A DNA stretch of 64,000 bases from assembly GCA_025618425.1 (NCBI GenBank), contig CM046839.1, forward strand, positions 6,610,381-6,674,380, written 5' to 3'. Made by a program: the position numbers and the translations under genes. Shown here one piece after another: positions 25,505-36,633 of this stretch. This DNA is from Heliocidaris tuberculata. Lineage: Eukaryota > Echinodermata > Echinoidea > Camarodonta > Echinometridae. The notes below the pieces were generated by a model. The model saw nothing but the letters and a program-made list of their open reading frames with translations. It searched no databases and was not told the DNA's origin. The stretch's first letter is position 1. The number at the start of each line of letters is the position of its first letter.

Positions 25505-26442
25505 TCCATCACTGTAAAAGTGTCACAATTGAGTCCTTTGGCTGCCATGGCGATTATAGTTTTCAATTTAATCAAACTCAATTTATAATTGCCATTTCCT
25601 TTTATGTCAAAAATGACATCAATCAACAGCAGTGGTTTACATAGCTCGGTTTCATTTTAATAATCCATTTTAAAACAGTCCCTGGCTTGTTCCTCTTCAT
25701 ACAAAATTGCCTCTTAAGATAAGTTCATATGGGACTTGTGGTTTCGAAAGTTAACACAATGAGTCACTAACCACAATGAGGGTTCAAACGGGCCTGAAAC
25801 AACATACAAGCCGAGCGATCGTCATTGTTCACACCAGAAGTAGATACTACCGATTGTGTGTACAGTACACATACAGATCCTGTGTTCATAATTCCAGCAA
25901 AGGGTATGATCTGGAAGTTTAACATGAACACAGAAGTCATCGTTAACTACAAGCTTGCGAAACTCAACGTTTATTCTGTCCACACGGTTCGAAACTGCGA
26001 CAAAGGACCACCCACTGCTCGTGGTTTCGTCGTTAACCACAAGCTTGCTTGTGGTTCTAGAACTACAAGTAAACTTAAAGTTTTGCAACTACAAGTCTGT
26101 TCATACTGTCTGAAACTACAAGATAACTACAAGTTAACTTAAAGTTTTGAAACTACAAGCGAAACTTAAAGTTTAGCTCCCTTCGTGTGAACCCGACTTT
26201 AATCATGTAAAGTAGATAGGGTGGGTGTAATGGTGTATGATAACCAATTTCGGTCATCATTGCATTTAATCAAACTTGAAATAATCAACTCATGCTTTCA
26301 GGGTGAACTCTATTCATGCATGGAAAGTGCAGTTAAATTCAACACAATCAAATTTAGCATGTACTATAAGGAAGAGTCCATCTTGACCAATGCCCTGATG
26401 TTATGTACTTTTGGACTGGTGAACATTTTGGGAGAATATTGT
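25505..26442. other. non-coding with short direct repeats
   Basis: Around 25950-26175 the words AACTACAAG and AACTTAAAGTTT recur several times, giving overlapping frames of about 100 codons on both strands. These look like local repeat expansion or a degenerate foldback, with no splice-supported exon. Confidence 0.4.
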
Positions 26443-26941
26443 TTAAGGGGTAGTCTGCATTGATATCAAGTTTGTTTTAAAAGAAGGAGACAAATTAAAG
26501 AAACAGATCAATAGAAGATTGAGCAAAATTCGATAAGAAATAAAGTTATGAATGTTTGAAGTTGTAATCAATCAAACACGAATTGGCAACTCTGTATCTT
26601 ACGAGCCACTTCCCCATTTGCCCTGTTCTAAAAAAAGTCATAAATTTCCACTTTTTCTATTAAAAGAAAATGTTTAGTAATACATACTCATTGCATATAT
26701 GTTTTTACACAAAACCTGTATGAAACAAATGTATTCCTTCATCAACAACTAAGATAACGAACATGTATGAGATTTTCTGTACAGACCAAATGGGAGAGGA
26801 GCATGCAAGACACGTCAACGAGTTGCCAGTTTGTGTCTGACTGATTACAACTTTAAAAAAATCATAAACTTTCACTAATGTTTCTCTCATTTTTCTTCTT
26901 CTTTTAAACTCAACTTGATATCAGGGTGGACTTCCCCTTTA
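26443..26941. mobile_element. long-inverted-repeat MITE, ~500 bp
   Basis: The arms of about 180 bp begin TTTAAGGGGTAGTCTGCAT on the left and, in reverse complement, TAAAGGGGAAGTCCACCCTG on the right. Both continue with GATATCAAGTT and later share GTTGTAATCA and TTGGCAACTC-like blocks. The termini resemble the AAGGGG-type ends of the TTAA elements elsewhere in the window. The target duplication is not clean. Confidence 0.75.
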
Positions 26942-26961
26942 CATGTACATTTACTAAAAGA

Positions 26962-27044
26962 ACATCTGCCAATTAAGAGTCAGAAGGGAATTACCTCTTA
27001 TCACTGACTCATAGTTAATAACTTTCTAGCTCTCATCAAACAAT
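26962..27044. repeat. ~75-bp hairpin element, copy 6
   Basis: ATTAAGAGTCAGAAGGGAAT pairs with AACTTTCTAGCTCTCATC. It is the most diverged of the six copies. Confidence 0.6.
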
Positions 27045-28302
27045 ACAATCTACATTTTGTGTACCTGAACTTGCCATACTTTTCATCATTCATGTGAACT
27101 GTATTTCATTACATACATACAGCTTCATATAGAGTACATTAAAGTATTCATTTTACTAGGTGAAGGTGACAACTCAAACAATTGTTCACCCTGTATGTTT
27201 GCTCTCCAGCTGACATGAATACAGATGTCAAAATACAGCAGCCAACATCCTATACTTCTACAAACATGCTTCATTCCTATGGCTCCGGACTCACTATTGG
27301 TTTAACAGGCAGCTGACACTGCAACAAAATGCGACTTCAACAAAGTTAAGATAGATCTAAGCTAAAAGTGTCTGCGACTGAAAGCGCATGCCATTCCTTT
27401 TCTCTTTCTGTCATTCTATCTGCTCTGATATGCCTGTTCATCATTTGTGTTCGATGACAAGGTAAACTAGGTTCTATTTTCATAAATTCTTTAGAATTCC
27501 AAGCACAAGAACAAGATGGATGGCACTAAAGTAGAGCAAGAGTAGTGCTGGTGGAAGCGTGGGGTGATACAAGCAGACAGGTACTTCCATGTAAGATTCA
27601 TGAGGTCGAGGAGAAAGATGGGTAGAATACGGAACACGTATCAATAAATCATCCATATACCTTTCCATTTGCATCTTTCCCTAGAGTACTAGGCTATGCA
27701 CTACTGTTTTAGATGACCAATGCATATCGTCATGCAGCTGGCAGAAAGACGTAAGCGTGCTACGCCATTATGCTAAACGTGTACGCGCACTATTGCATTA
27801 AAAGCAAAAGGCCGTTATATAACTGTAATTTTACAAATTATGTGCTTATTTGATACTAAACTACTAAGATTAGGTAGCAACCATCCATTTTCACTTTTTT
27901 ATTAGTCGATAAAGAGAGAAATCTCTGTCTTGTTTTGAAAATGGTACATATAATTATATACAGCAATCAAAACCTTAGAAGCATGCAGTTACTAGAAATT
28001 TGCTTTACGGCATGTATGTGCAAGCATGCCTCTACCAGTCATACAACGATATAATACTGAAACCATCCTTTCAGAACATGTATTCTATGCATGTCCCTTA
28101 GTGCACTTCCGATATTTATGTTCCTCTTAAGTAAGCCGGAAATAGTGAAGCAAATCAATTGCAAATAAACATAATATTTACAAGACGTGACTACTAATTG
28201 CACTGAAGAAGGAAAGCTCTTTGGATGTTCTCCACTGAGAGACATACATATAAATGTATTGAAAACCAACAGACAGCTGTGTGTGCATGGTTCTTTACAA
28301 AC
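27045..28302. other. non-coding, nothing recognised
   Basis: No exon, RNA gene or transposon end supported. A 64-codon minus frame at 27480-27674 lacks splice context. Confidence 0.45.
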
Positions 28303-28502
28303 CTCTTTAAGATGACAGTCTTGTACTCTTCAGCACAAAGATGACCAACAACCTTAATTTGAGGTTCCTTTTCAGATATTGACACTAAAAAATTTGCAGA
28401 AAAACTGAAGGGAGCATCAAAATATCTGGCACCGTACAGCTGTATATCTTCAAGTGGAACAATATGAGAAAACTTCACAAGTTTTATTCCATACTTGTTT
28501 TG
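28303..28502 (-). CDS. candidate internal exon, unknown protein
   Basis: On the minus strand an acceptor (TTCTGGTAG) precedes 28502 and a donor (AAAGAG/GTTTGT) follows 28303. The 200 nt between are open for 66 codons plus 2 nt, phase 0 to 2. The peptide alternates hydrophobic and polar residues (IKLVKFSHIVPLEDIQLYGA, later IKVVGHLCAEEYKTVIL), consistent with a folded beta-rich domain. I cannot name the domain. The phase-0 start does not join directly to the 34.0 or 30.4 kb candidates, so intermediate exons or a separate gene are implied. Confidence 0.5.
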
Positions 28503-28842
28503 CTACCAGAATTTAGATCATTTTTGAAATAAATTACATTTAAATCTTCTTAACTTCTAAAGGGACTTTATTTAGCAAGTTTGGCAGAGGGAGTACCAGT
28601 AACTTCATCTTTCTAATATTTCATGAATTTTTAATATAAATATTTTGCATTTGACATAAATTTGATTTCAGATTTTTTCTTTCTTTTTCTACCAGAACAA
28701 GAGATTACTTTCAATAAATTACATTTAAATCTGCTGAACTTCTAAAGAGACTATATTTAGGAAGTTTGACGGAGGGAAGAAAGTACAGGTAACTTCATCT
28801 TCTTAATGTTTCATGAATTTTTAAATACAAATATGTTGCATG
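28503..28842. repeat. direct duplication, ~155-bp unit
   Basis: The segments at 28503-28657 and 28686-28842 share an AAATTACATTTAAATCT block, then AACTTCTAAAG, TTCATCTT and CATGAATTTTTAA blocks in the same order. This is a diverged local duplication. It lies directly upstream (minus sense) of the 28.4-kb exon candidate and includes its acceptor-side intron. Confidence 0.7.
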
Positions 28843-29087
28843 CTATTAGTATGAGTGAAACCAAACACTGTAATAAAACTGGCTGGCTGGCTAGATAAAT
28901 CAAAATATCCTCCTCTGGGGGCATGCAAACTTGAAAACTCCCAAGCACCTGAGCATCATCACTTGTTGCTAGGCAACCATGCGTCAGATTGCCACAAAAA
29001 AACATCCAGGCAAAGGACAAGATGGTAGATATAGAGCAGAGAATCAGCAACTGTAACATTATGACAATCAGATGGGATAAAGATGGA
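28843..29087. other. non-coding, nothing recognised
   Basis: Short unique stretch with an open minus frame but no splice-supported exon. Confidence 0.4.
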
Positions 29088-29242
29088 TAATAATATAATA
29101 TGGACTGGGCTTGAGGGGGATACAACATTTATTGCCTGAACTAGAATCATATTGCCCTCATCTTCGACTCGAGCAATACGATTCTAGTGAGGGCAATTAA
29201 TGTTGTATCCCCCGAAAGAAGCCAGTCCATATCATTATTATT
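29088..29242. mobile_element. foldback element, ~155 bp
   Basis: The left arm (AATATGGACTGGGCTTGAGG, then GGATACAACATTTATTGCC) pairs with the right arm, whose reverse complement reads ATATGGACTGGCTTCTTTCG and GGATACAACATTAATTGCC. The centre contains TTCGACTCGA. A second weaker inverted pair (ATCAGACATCT...AGATGTCTGAT) follows at about 29248-29433. Confidence 0.75.
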
Positions 29243-29433
29243 AACAAAATCAGACATCTAGAACGAATTTGAAAATATTGTAAAAAATACAGTTTTATTG
29301 CCCGCTATTTAACAAGCAAAATCCCACTGACTTTCGAAACCAGGCAATAAACAGTTTATCGCCCCCAATTTTGTTGGCTTGTCAAAGCCGGGCAATAAAA
29401 TATAAAAATTGCATTGCTCAGATGTCTGATATG

Positions 29434-29808
29434 GTTAATAATCAGTTATATTTGTAGCCTCTCATTGCTTCTCTTTTAACCTACTGCCTATGGGAACCGC
29501 ATGGTTCCTGTACTAAGCCAATGGGAATGACAGAATTCAGTATAGTCAATGGGTTAAGATATAAAATGCATAAGAGTATCTGCTACTAGTATAAATATAA
29601 GGATATATATACAAAGTATTTTAAGAGAATATTATTCTAAATCTTACATTAAGCCAGCAACATAAGGAAAAGTAAATAGTATGTTTTTTATGATTTTTTT
29701 GATAAATAAATATATCCTTCTTTAGAAACATAAAAGCGCAACCAAATACAGTTATAAAATAGAACACTACAGAAAGAGGGGGTATCTAGTGAGGAGGTTA
29801 AAATATGA
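29434..29808. other. non-coding, nothing recognised
   Basis: AT-rich sequence between two small elements. Confidence 0.5.
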
Positions 29809-29810
29809 TA

Positions 29811-30003
29811 AAGTGAAACCTATATGAAAAGACCGGTAAAGGGAGACAAGAAAAGTAGTCTTTATGAGCAGGTGGTCTTTATGCACAGGTTCCTTTCATA
29901 CACATTTTAGTGCTCAGAAACCCTGTTCAAGGGAAATGACAATTGTGGTCTTTACAGACAGGTGGTCTTTCTATACAGGTGGTCGCTACAGCAGGTTTGA
30001 CTG
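29811..30003. mobile_element. mariner-like MITE, second family
   Basis: TA flanks at 29809-29810 and 30004-30005. The right end in reverse complement reads CAGTCAAACCTGCTGTAG, and the left end AAGTGAAACCTATATG matches it partly. The interior has repeated GGTGGTCTTT blocks. The left end is eroded. Confidence 0.6.
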
Positions 30004-30302
30004 TATTCAGGAAAGGGATTTTTTTGAAAACCTTCAGAGTAACAAAAATAATGATACATGATAGTTTACAGTGTATTAAGAGAATGCTAGCACAAGACTA
30101 GTGATTAAAAAGTATTAAGTTAGGAATACATCATTGTGTGTAAAAAGAAGAGAGAGGACAACAGAGACATAGAGAGAGACACAGACAGACAGAGACAGAG
30201 AAAGAGAGGCAAAAGTGAAGGGAAAGAGAAGTAATCAAATAAGAATCAGACGATGAAGACATAAGTGGGACCAAGGAGGTACTAGACAAGATTGCCTCAT
30301 AC
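30004..30302. other. non-coding with GA/GACA-rich tract
   Basis: A GAGA/CAGA low-complexity tract lies at about 30150-30215. Nothing else recognised. Confidence 0.5.
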
Positions 30303-30555
30303 CTCCTTGGTGATTGTGAGAGAGGCCAGAAGGGAGAGTGGGAGGACGTATAGGAAATACACAGGGAAGGGGGCATATAACGAAATTCTCCATCCCCAGG
30401 GACCACACGACGAGTTAAAGCATCATTAACGGGACAGACATGCCAACGAGGGATGGGAATTGTTTGTAATTCAAGAGGCGGGAGGGAATCAATTACTGGC
30501 ACACTTTTCTGAATCGAAAATGAGGCTGTGTAACAGACACCTCGCTTCACCCCAG
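30303..30555 (-). CDS. candidate exon, unknown protein
   Basis: On the minus strand, acceptor CAGATGCAG precedes 30555 and donor AAGGAG/GTATGA follows 30303. The frame is open for 83 codons, entering in phase 1 and leaving in phase 2. The sequence is richer in G+C than neighbouring DNA. The peptide includes SLPPLELQTIPIPRW and RRVVPGDGEFRYMPP. No family recognised. The entry phase does not match a direct join to the 34.0-kb exon. Confidence 0.33.
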
Positions 30556-31474
30556 CTGCATCTGTGAGGGAATGGATCCTATCTTGCCTTGAAGTAGTCT
30601 CAATCCCAGGTCAAATTACACAGAGCTTCTCTCCTTCTCAATGAAAATTTGTTTCAACCAGTCACATAAATCTCACAAATTTAGACTAACCATCCCACGG
30701 CTAACATTTTCTACAGAGATAAGTCAGGACAGAACACAGGTCTGTAAATCATACAATTAAAGTCTTATTTACATGAACAAAACAGTTCTGCCTTCATGCA
30801 AGGCTATACTTGTGAGGAAGTCATCTAGCGGTCAACACATGTGTAATCTCTTACCTTCACAATGCTGGTTTATAACACCATTTCACCTTAATGTTATTTT
30901 TAAATGTATAAAATTCTAGAATGTTTGCCTATTTATGAAATTTCATATCCCTGAGAGTCCTAGTGCCTCTGCAAATTGGCAATGTCCTTTCAACCTAATA
31001 TTCATTGAATTCCAGCTGACAAATTTATTTTTTTTAAAGTTGTCTGTTAATGTAAAATGTTATGCAATACTGATATGATAAAAAGTTTTATGCCTACAAT
31101 ACCTGCCTTAACCAATGCACTATCTTTTACCCAGGGCAGACTTAATTGACACACAAAAAAAACAGTACTTTGATTCTCTAAGAGCTATTTGCTGCAAGAA
31201 CTTCAAGAATATTCATGGGCATGTGAAGCCTCCTTCTCGGTCAAACGGCTATACTGCGCTAGTAAATGTGTGGTGAGAAAGTGAAGGACTTGACTTGTCT
31301 ATTCATCAGTGATTCAGGTTACTCAGGTACCTTGTATTTGACCACTACTTTTTATATTAACATATAAGTCAATCCATCCTTCCGAGACATCAGAATATAC
31401 AATGCATTTGTGTCTGCTTCCTGAGTGCAATCGTGAGTACCCGGTAAACCAAGGACAACATTGAACAAGTGGTA
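30556..31474. other. non-coding, nothing recognised
   Basis: AT-rich sequence with no supported feature. Confidence 0.5.
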
Positions 31475-31625
31475 GAGGTGTCATGGTCCAGTGCATAAGT
31501 CATCTGACTACTGATTTAATGGTGCAGGGTTCTAATCTCTGCCAGAGCACTAATGTCCTTTGGCAAGACCTTAATTGACATTTGCCACACTCTACCTGGG
31601 TGAGGGAAATGGATATACTTGGAAA
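31475..31625 (+). mobile_element. tRNA-derived SINE, second copy
   Basis: It begins GAGGTGTCATGGTCCAGTG, sharing this head with the copy at 7332. The box-B-like AGGGTTCTAATCT is at about 31526-31538. The CACTAATGTCCTTTGGCAAG tail block also aligns with the first copy. Confidence 0.6.
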
Positions 31626-31673
31626 GAAATTCCTTGAAATGCTGGAGTGACCATTTTCTCATCTTGAAAAAAG

Positions 31674-31741
31674 ATGTATATGTATTATGTACATTGCACG
31701 TTAGGCAATGTATATGTATTATGTACATTGCACGTTAGGCA
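31674..31741. repeat. 34-bp unit tandem duplication
   Basis: Two adjacent near-identical copies of a unit containing ATGTATTATGTACATTGCAC and GTTAGGCA. Confidence 0.9.
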
Positions 31742-33955
31742 TCACAACGTAATTGCAGTATGTTCACATCATCAGAAGATTTCAAAATTTATACTACGTA
31801 CAATACACTCCTGAATTCATAAATGAGGTGTCATGATCCTTCCATCCAAGAAACAAGATAAATTTAAAATCTTATCATCTACTGAGAGTCATTTATAAGC
31901 ATGTTAAAGGGAAGGTTAAGTTCTGGGAAAGGTGAAAAATAATTTTTGAGCTTTCTCAATTATGAATTATTTCAAATATAATGGGTAGCTGCAGGAAGTT
32001 TTAAAAGCATCATGTTCAGCACAAATATCTTCAAGTACACAATATCTTTATAATTTCCAAAGAATAATGGATAGCATAATTAATACCCTTAGATAAACTT
32101 GTGCCTGGACTCATCTAAAGCAGGGGTAATGATATCCTAAAGGCTCCTTGGAAGCTCAAAGGGACATTATATCAATGTGATATGCAAGACACAAGAACAG
32201 AATATTGTTATTATCTCCTCTTGATATTTGATACTTGTTGAAAAAAATGATCAAAATGTCTGTTGGGCTACTTATGAGGTTAATGCAGATTTATTTATAA
32301 GTCAGTAATTGTAGCTCCACTTAGAAATTACATCTAGATAAAAAGCAATATATAGGCCAGCTCTCAGATATCATTGGAAAAACAACACCACTAATGCAGG
32401 CAAAATGCTGATGCACTTTAAGGGGATAATGCCTACTAAAAAGCACACGTTATATCAACACAAGCAGAGATTCCCAGGGTCTAAAACATCAAACTCTATC
32501 CCCATCGACAGTTGGTAGTCAAAATTATGAGCTTAAATGGTGGAGAGATGAATGTGTGATTATGGAAGTAAAGGCTAATTAAATCATAGCAAGGCTTAAC
32601 CTGTTGGGTATGATTTCATTTTGGTATAACATGCACTTTCCATAGACTCAACCCAAGTTAGCTCTGGCTTAGATCCAACGGATTAACTTATTGGTTTTGC
32701 AAAACAACAGGGTTTTTTACACATTGCTGAAAATCCATCAAGACTCAAGAGACCATTACATTGACACCTCTCAGATATCTATTTCAAAAACAAAATCAAA
32801 CAAAAACAAAACAAAACAAAATCAATCCAGGGTCAAGAAGACAGCAGATGGGGAAAAAATATGCTCACTAAAGCCTTATTCACATATAATGCGGTAAAAC
32901 CACCTGAAAAAAAAGCTATCCTGGCAAAAGAAAATGACATAAGAATAGCACAGTTCACATTTCTGTACCTCACAACAAACAGATAAGTTTAGAGGCCTCT
33001 GAATGTGTGCAGGTATAATTTAACCTCCATGTGTCATTCATTCATTTACGTATGTAAAGTGCATCTGTTTTGTTGCTGTGTTTTTTTATAGCCAGTTTAA
33101 TACGTTATGTCTGAACGAGGCTATATTTATGCAGTGTGCTATTACAAAAGTGGCCAAATACATGTCTAGAAATGAAGTGAAATGAATAAAACCAATGACA
33201 AATGTTATATTAAGTAGCACCATGAGTGTCCTTGGACGGTGTGTGCACTCTATAAGTTTTCACCATTATTATCATTATTATTATCATTATTATTTTAAGT
33301 ATTATATTAACAAGTGTTTGGAGGAGAGACATGCATAAATGTGAATGAATTAATAAGTAAAGTAATCAATTAAGCCGATCCATTCTAACTGATCATCATG
33401 ATGACAAAAGCTATTATCATGATTAAGGCAGGCCTGACTAGTCATCTATTCTTAGTATGAAATAAAAGTGGTGAATTTTGTATAAACCGCTTACAAAAAC
33501 ATACTAAAAACATAATACTTCCGGCACCACCTTCGGTTGGTGGAAGCATAAAAATTTCCCCAACTTACATGTATCATCTCATTTGTTAAAGGAGAAGTGT
33601 AGCTGTTTTTGTATATTTTGTTTTGTTTTGTTTTGTTACGTTTTCTGAATACATCATGTATCATAAAGTTGGAAGGAAATAATCTACATCTCCCACATAT
33701 GCTATTTTTAAGAGAAACAAGTTACATGTACCAAGTGTTTGTCTTCAATGGACATCTTGACATTCCCAAATTGTTTATGGATGTATCATGATTCATCAGA
33801 ACACAAAAATTATAAGTAGTACAGTACCTCTAATCAAAAGTAAAATCATCATCATTGTATCAGTGAGGTAGGACAGGGAAATATGAGAGATCCATGGGTA
33901 AGACTAGGCATAAGAGAGAAGCTCCCATACAAAGAAAATTGCTCATATTTCCTAC
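31742..33955. other. non-coding, nothing recognised
   Basis: AT-rich sequence with (TTTTG)n near 33615-33637 and ATT-repeats near 33265-33300. No exon, RNA or transposon boundary supported. Confidence 0.45.
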
Positions 33956-34096
33956 CTTTCTAGTTCCTGATGCTGACGTCTCATGTAATGTAACGTCCTG
34001 GCCATCAGCAGGTTATCCTCCTCCAGATTCTCGTCAGGATCCTGGTACTGGAACTGGACTGCGTCAATGTCACCTTCAGGACTACCTTCTTCAGGC
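33956..34096 (-). CDS. internal exon of an unidentified minus-strand gene
   Basis: The 141 nt are bounded on the minus strand by an acceptor (CCCCACCACCAG) and a donor (AAAG/GTAGGA). They are open for 46 full codons with phase 2 at both ends. The peptide is acidic (EEGSPEGDIDAV, QDPDENLEEDNLL) followed by a basic, helix-prone segment (ARTLHYMRRQHQELER), perhaps the start of a coiled coil. It joins in frame to the 60-nt exon at 56653-56712, which also uses phase 2. No family is recognised. Plus-strand frames over this interval are shadows. Confidence 0.62.
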
Positions 34097-34430
34097 CTGG
34101 TGGTGGGGGCAAGGATAAGGTCAAAGGTCAATGATGATAATAGTAACAACAACAATATTCTGGATTTATATAATGTGTAATACAGCTATGATGTCTGTAA
34201 GCATTTCACAGATATGTTATTCCCCCGGTCATTGGATTCAGGCTTGCCTGCACACAATGGTTACACCTTCTCGACTCCCTGGGGAGCATTCCAGCCAGGT
34301 ACCTCTTTACAATGCTGATCAAACCACAGTGACTTTCGCATTTTACCAGGTATCCATTTAACTCCTGGATGGAGAGGAGCAGTGTAGATTAAATAATACG
34401 ACTTGAAAAGTTATTTTTATTACAGAATAC
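34097..34430. other. non-coding, nothing recognised
   Basis: Intron-like sequence upstream (minus sense) of the 34.0-kb exon. It contains a polypyrimidine acceptor tract and no other signal. Confidence 0.4.
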
Positions 34431-34731
34431 AAAATTCATAATGGTGGTTTGAATCTAAACCATGGTCTAGACTACCAATTCACTACATGGGGGTCAAGAG
34501 GGTCAAGATTGTCCAAACTCACTTAAGATACAGGCCAAATCAAAGAGCACATTTTCTACTTCTTCAATTTTCCTGAACAGATTACAAATAATATTGTTCC
34601 CATATTCTTCTCAAAAACAAAGAGAAAATATTTTTTGTTGCCATTTTTTTTTTCTTCCACCTTTATCATGGTGACCCATAATGAATTTGTGGTGTAGACT
34701 AGTTAAGGTTTAAATCCCCATTGTGAATTTA
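34431..34731. mobile_element. inverted-repeat MITE, ~300 bp
   Basis: The left arm AAATTCATAATGGTGGTTTG then CTAAACCATGGTCTAGAC is mirrored on the right (reverse complement AAATTCACAATGGGGATTTA). The words are related to those of the 9096-9478 element, suggesting the same superfamily. Confidence 0.7.
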
Positions 34732-34755
34732 GGCCTTTGGGTTCTGACTGCAATA

Positions 34756-34943
34756 CAGTGAAAAAATTAAAATTTCTTTCGCGAGGGCTACTTAGAAGTC
34801 CACCTATTGTGTTCAGAGATTCTAATGCACTACGACCCATGGGCAGAAATATAATTTGACGGTGGCTCTTTTTTCATTTACGGTGGCTTTTTCAAGAGTT
34901 TCGGGGGCTAATCGCCCTTAGCCCCTGCTTATTTTTTTCACTG
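34756..34943 (-). mobile_element. hAT-type MITE, copy 3 (inverted)
   Basis: The reverse complement of copies 1 and 2 with the same CAGTG/CACTG ends. It is flanked by a perfect 8-bp target duplication, CTGCAATA (34748-34755 and 34944-34951). Confidence 0.9.
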
Positions 34944-34951
34944 CTGCAATA

Positions 34952-36633
34952 TAACCAACAAAAAAAACAACACTATGACCGACAAACAGTCTAAAATAGT
35001 TTGATATACATTCGTATAGTTACAAACATTTTTTTCCTGCAATTGTAACACAAAAAAACAACACAATTTAATTAAAATTCCACTGCTTGAAACTTTCATA
35101 TATATTTCGAAATATATACAGTTAGATTTATGCACGCTGCAAGCTTTCATTTTCATTTTTAAAATATCAAGTCGTATCTTTAATTGATTTTTTGCATATA
35201 AAGCAATCCACACCCAATCCATGGATATACAATACCACTTCTAATACCACTTCTATCATAAAAATTGATTGGACAATACCACTATTCACAAATACTTGTA
35301 TTATATAGGGATTGAAAAGAATCACCAGCTGGGCATACATACAGATTAACATCCATTGTGCACTGTCCATGACTGAATTTGAATGAGCATAGCACTGTAT
35401 ACACAGGTATTCCAAACCAGACTTTCGACAAAAAGCATTATATTATTGGGGATGGCCCTCAGGCACTCGTTTTCAGCTTTCAATGAGAGTGCAATGCACT
35501 GCGTGTGCAGTATGTAGACTAACCCAACTATGGAGAGATCATACTGAGACGAGTGGGCAGTCTGCAGATTCCAAACTTGAGACTTAAAAGGCTATTTTGA
35601 GTTCTCCTAATGACAGAATATTTCAACCAAATTTGCACTGAACGTTACAGATGAGTGAAATTTGCTGAAGGAATTTGGTAAAAATTAATAATGGCAAAGT
35701 AGTGAGTAAAAAGAAAAAACAAGTGTTCAAGGGGGAAAGGGAGAGGCTGCCTCAACTGAGGAGCCAAGAATAATGCCTTTGGAGAATAAATGTTGTCTTC
35801 TTATTAGTGCTGTCATTCACAGGCTTTCTGTCAACATTTATGTTGGAAGCTAAGAAATTTGAAGCCATATGTTAACAGTTTTCTTTGGTTGGCAGAAGAT
35901 TTGTTTTGACTGGAAGGGGGCTTTGGGATGATCTCACAATTCAGAATATTGGAGAAGGTAAAGCAGATGAGGCATTAGCTCTTTCTTAAAGTAATCGCTG
36001 TAATGATGATCGGGATTACAAGATGTCTTCTCAGAGATTCTTGAACCAAAGCAGATCACTAGAGATCGAAGGCCAAATAACTGACACATCACTTCTTTTA
36101 TCTATCAAAAGATTAATCATACATTTCATATTCTGCCGATTATTTTGTGAAACTTCATGCTATTCAAGAGGATAGAGCCCTTTAACAGGCACGCTGCAAA
36201 CTCTCAGGCATAGAAAATCATATGAATTTTGTTGATGACTTTTTATGTGACACATTCAGGTCAACTAATGCACTCCCTTATCCCAGAAAGCAATAAACAC
36301 AGTGATGTCAACCATAAGCAAACAGGCACCACTTCGCCGGGAGGGCCGACGTCTCGCACCTAAATATTAAATTTTTAATTTCTAAATACCGTAAGCAAGA
36401 GAGCAAATATTGACAATTTAATACAGTAATAACGTAATTTTGTGACAAAAATATACTTCATGTAGATAAAGGTATTCATATTACAAATAGATCACCTCCC
36501 TGCCATAATATGAGCAGGGGTTTGCCAAAATATTGGTAATTTCACATTCTTGGGAGGGTTGCAGCCCTCCCCCAACCCATCTCATGTTCCTATGATAACA
36601 AGTGAATGAGTAAATTACGCAATGCGTAATAAA
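34952..36633. other. non-coding, nothing recognised
   Basis: AT-rich sequence. The 82-100 codon minus frames at 34938-35415 and 36481-36783 have no splice signals and are A/T-driven. Confidence 0.45.
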
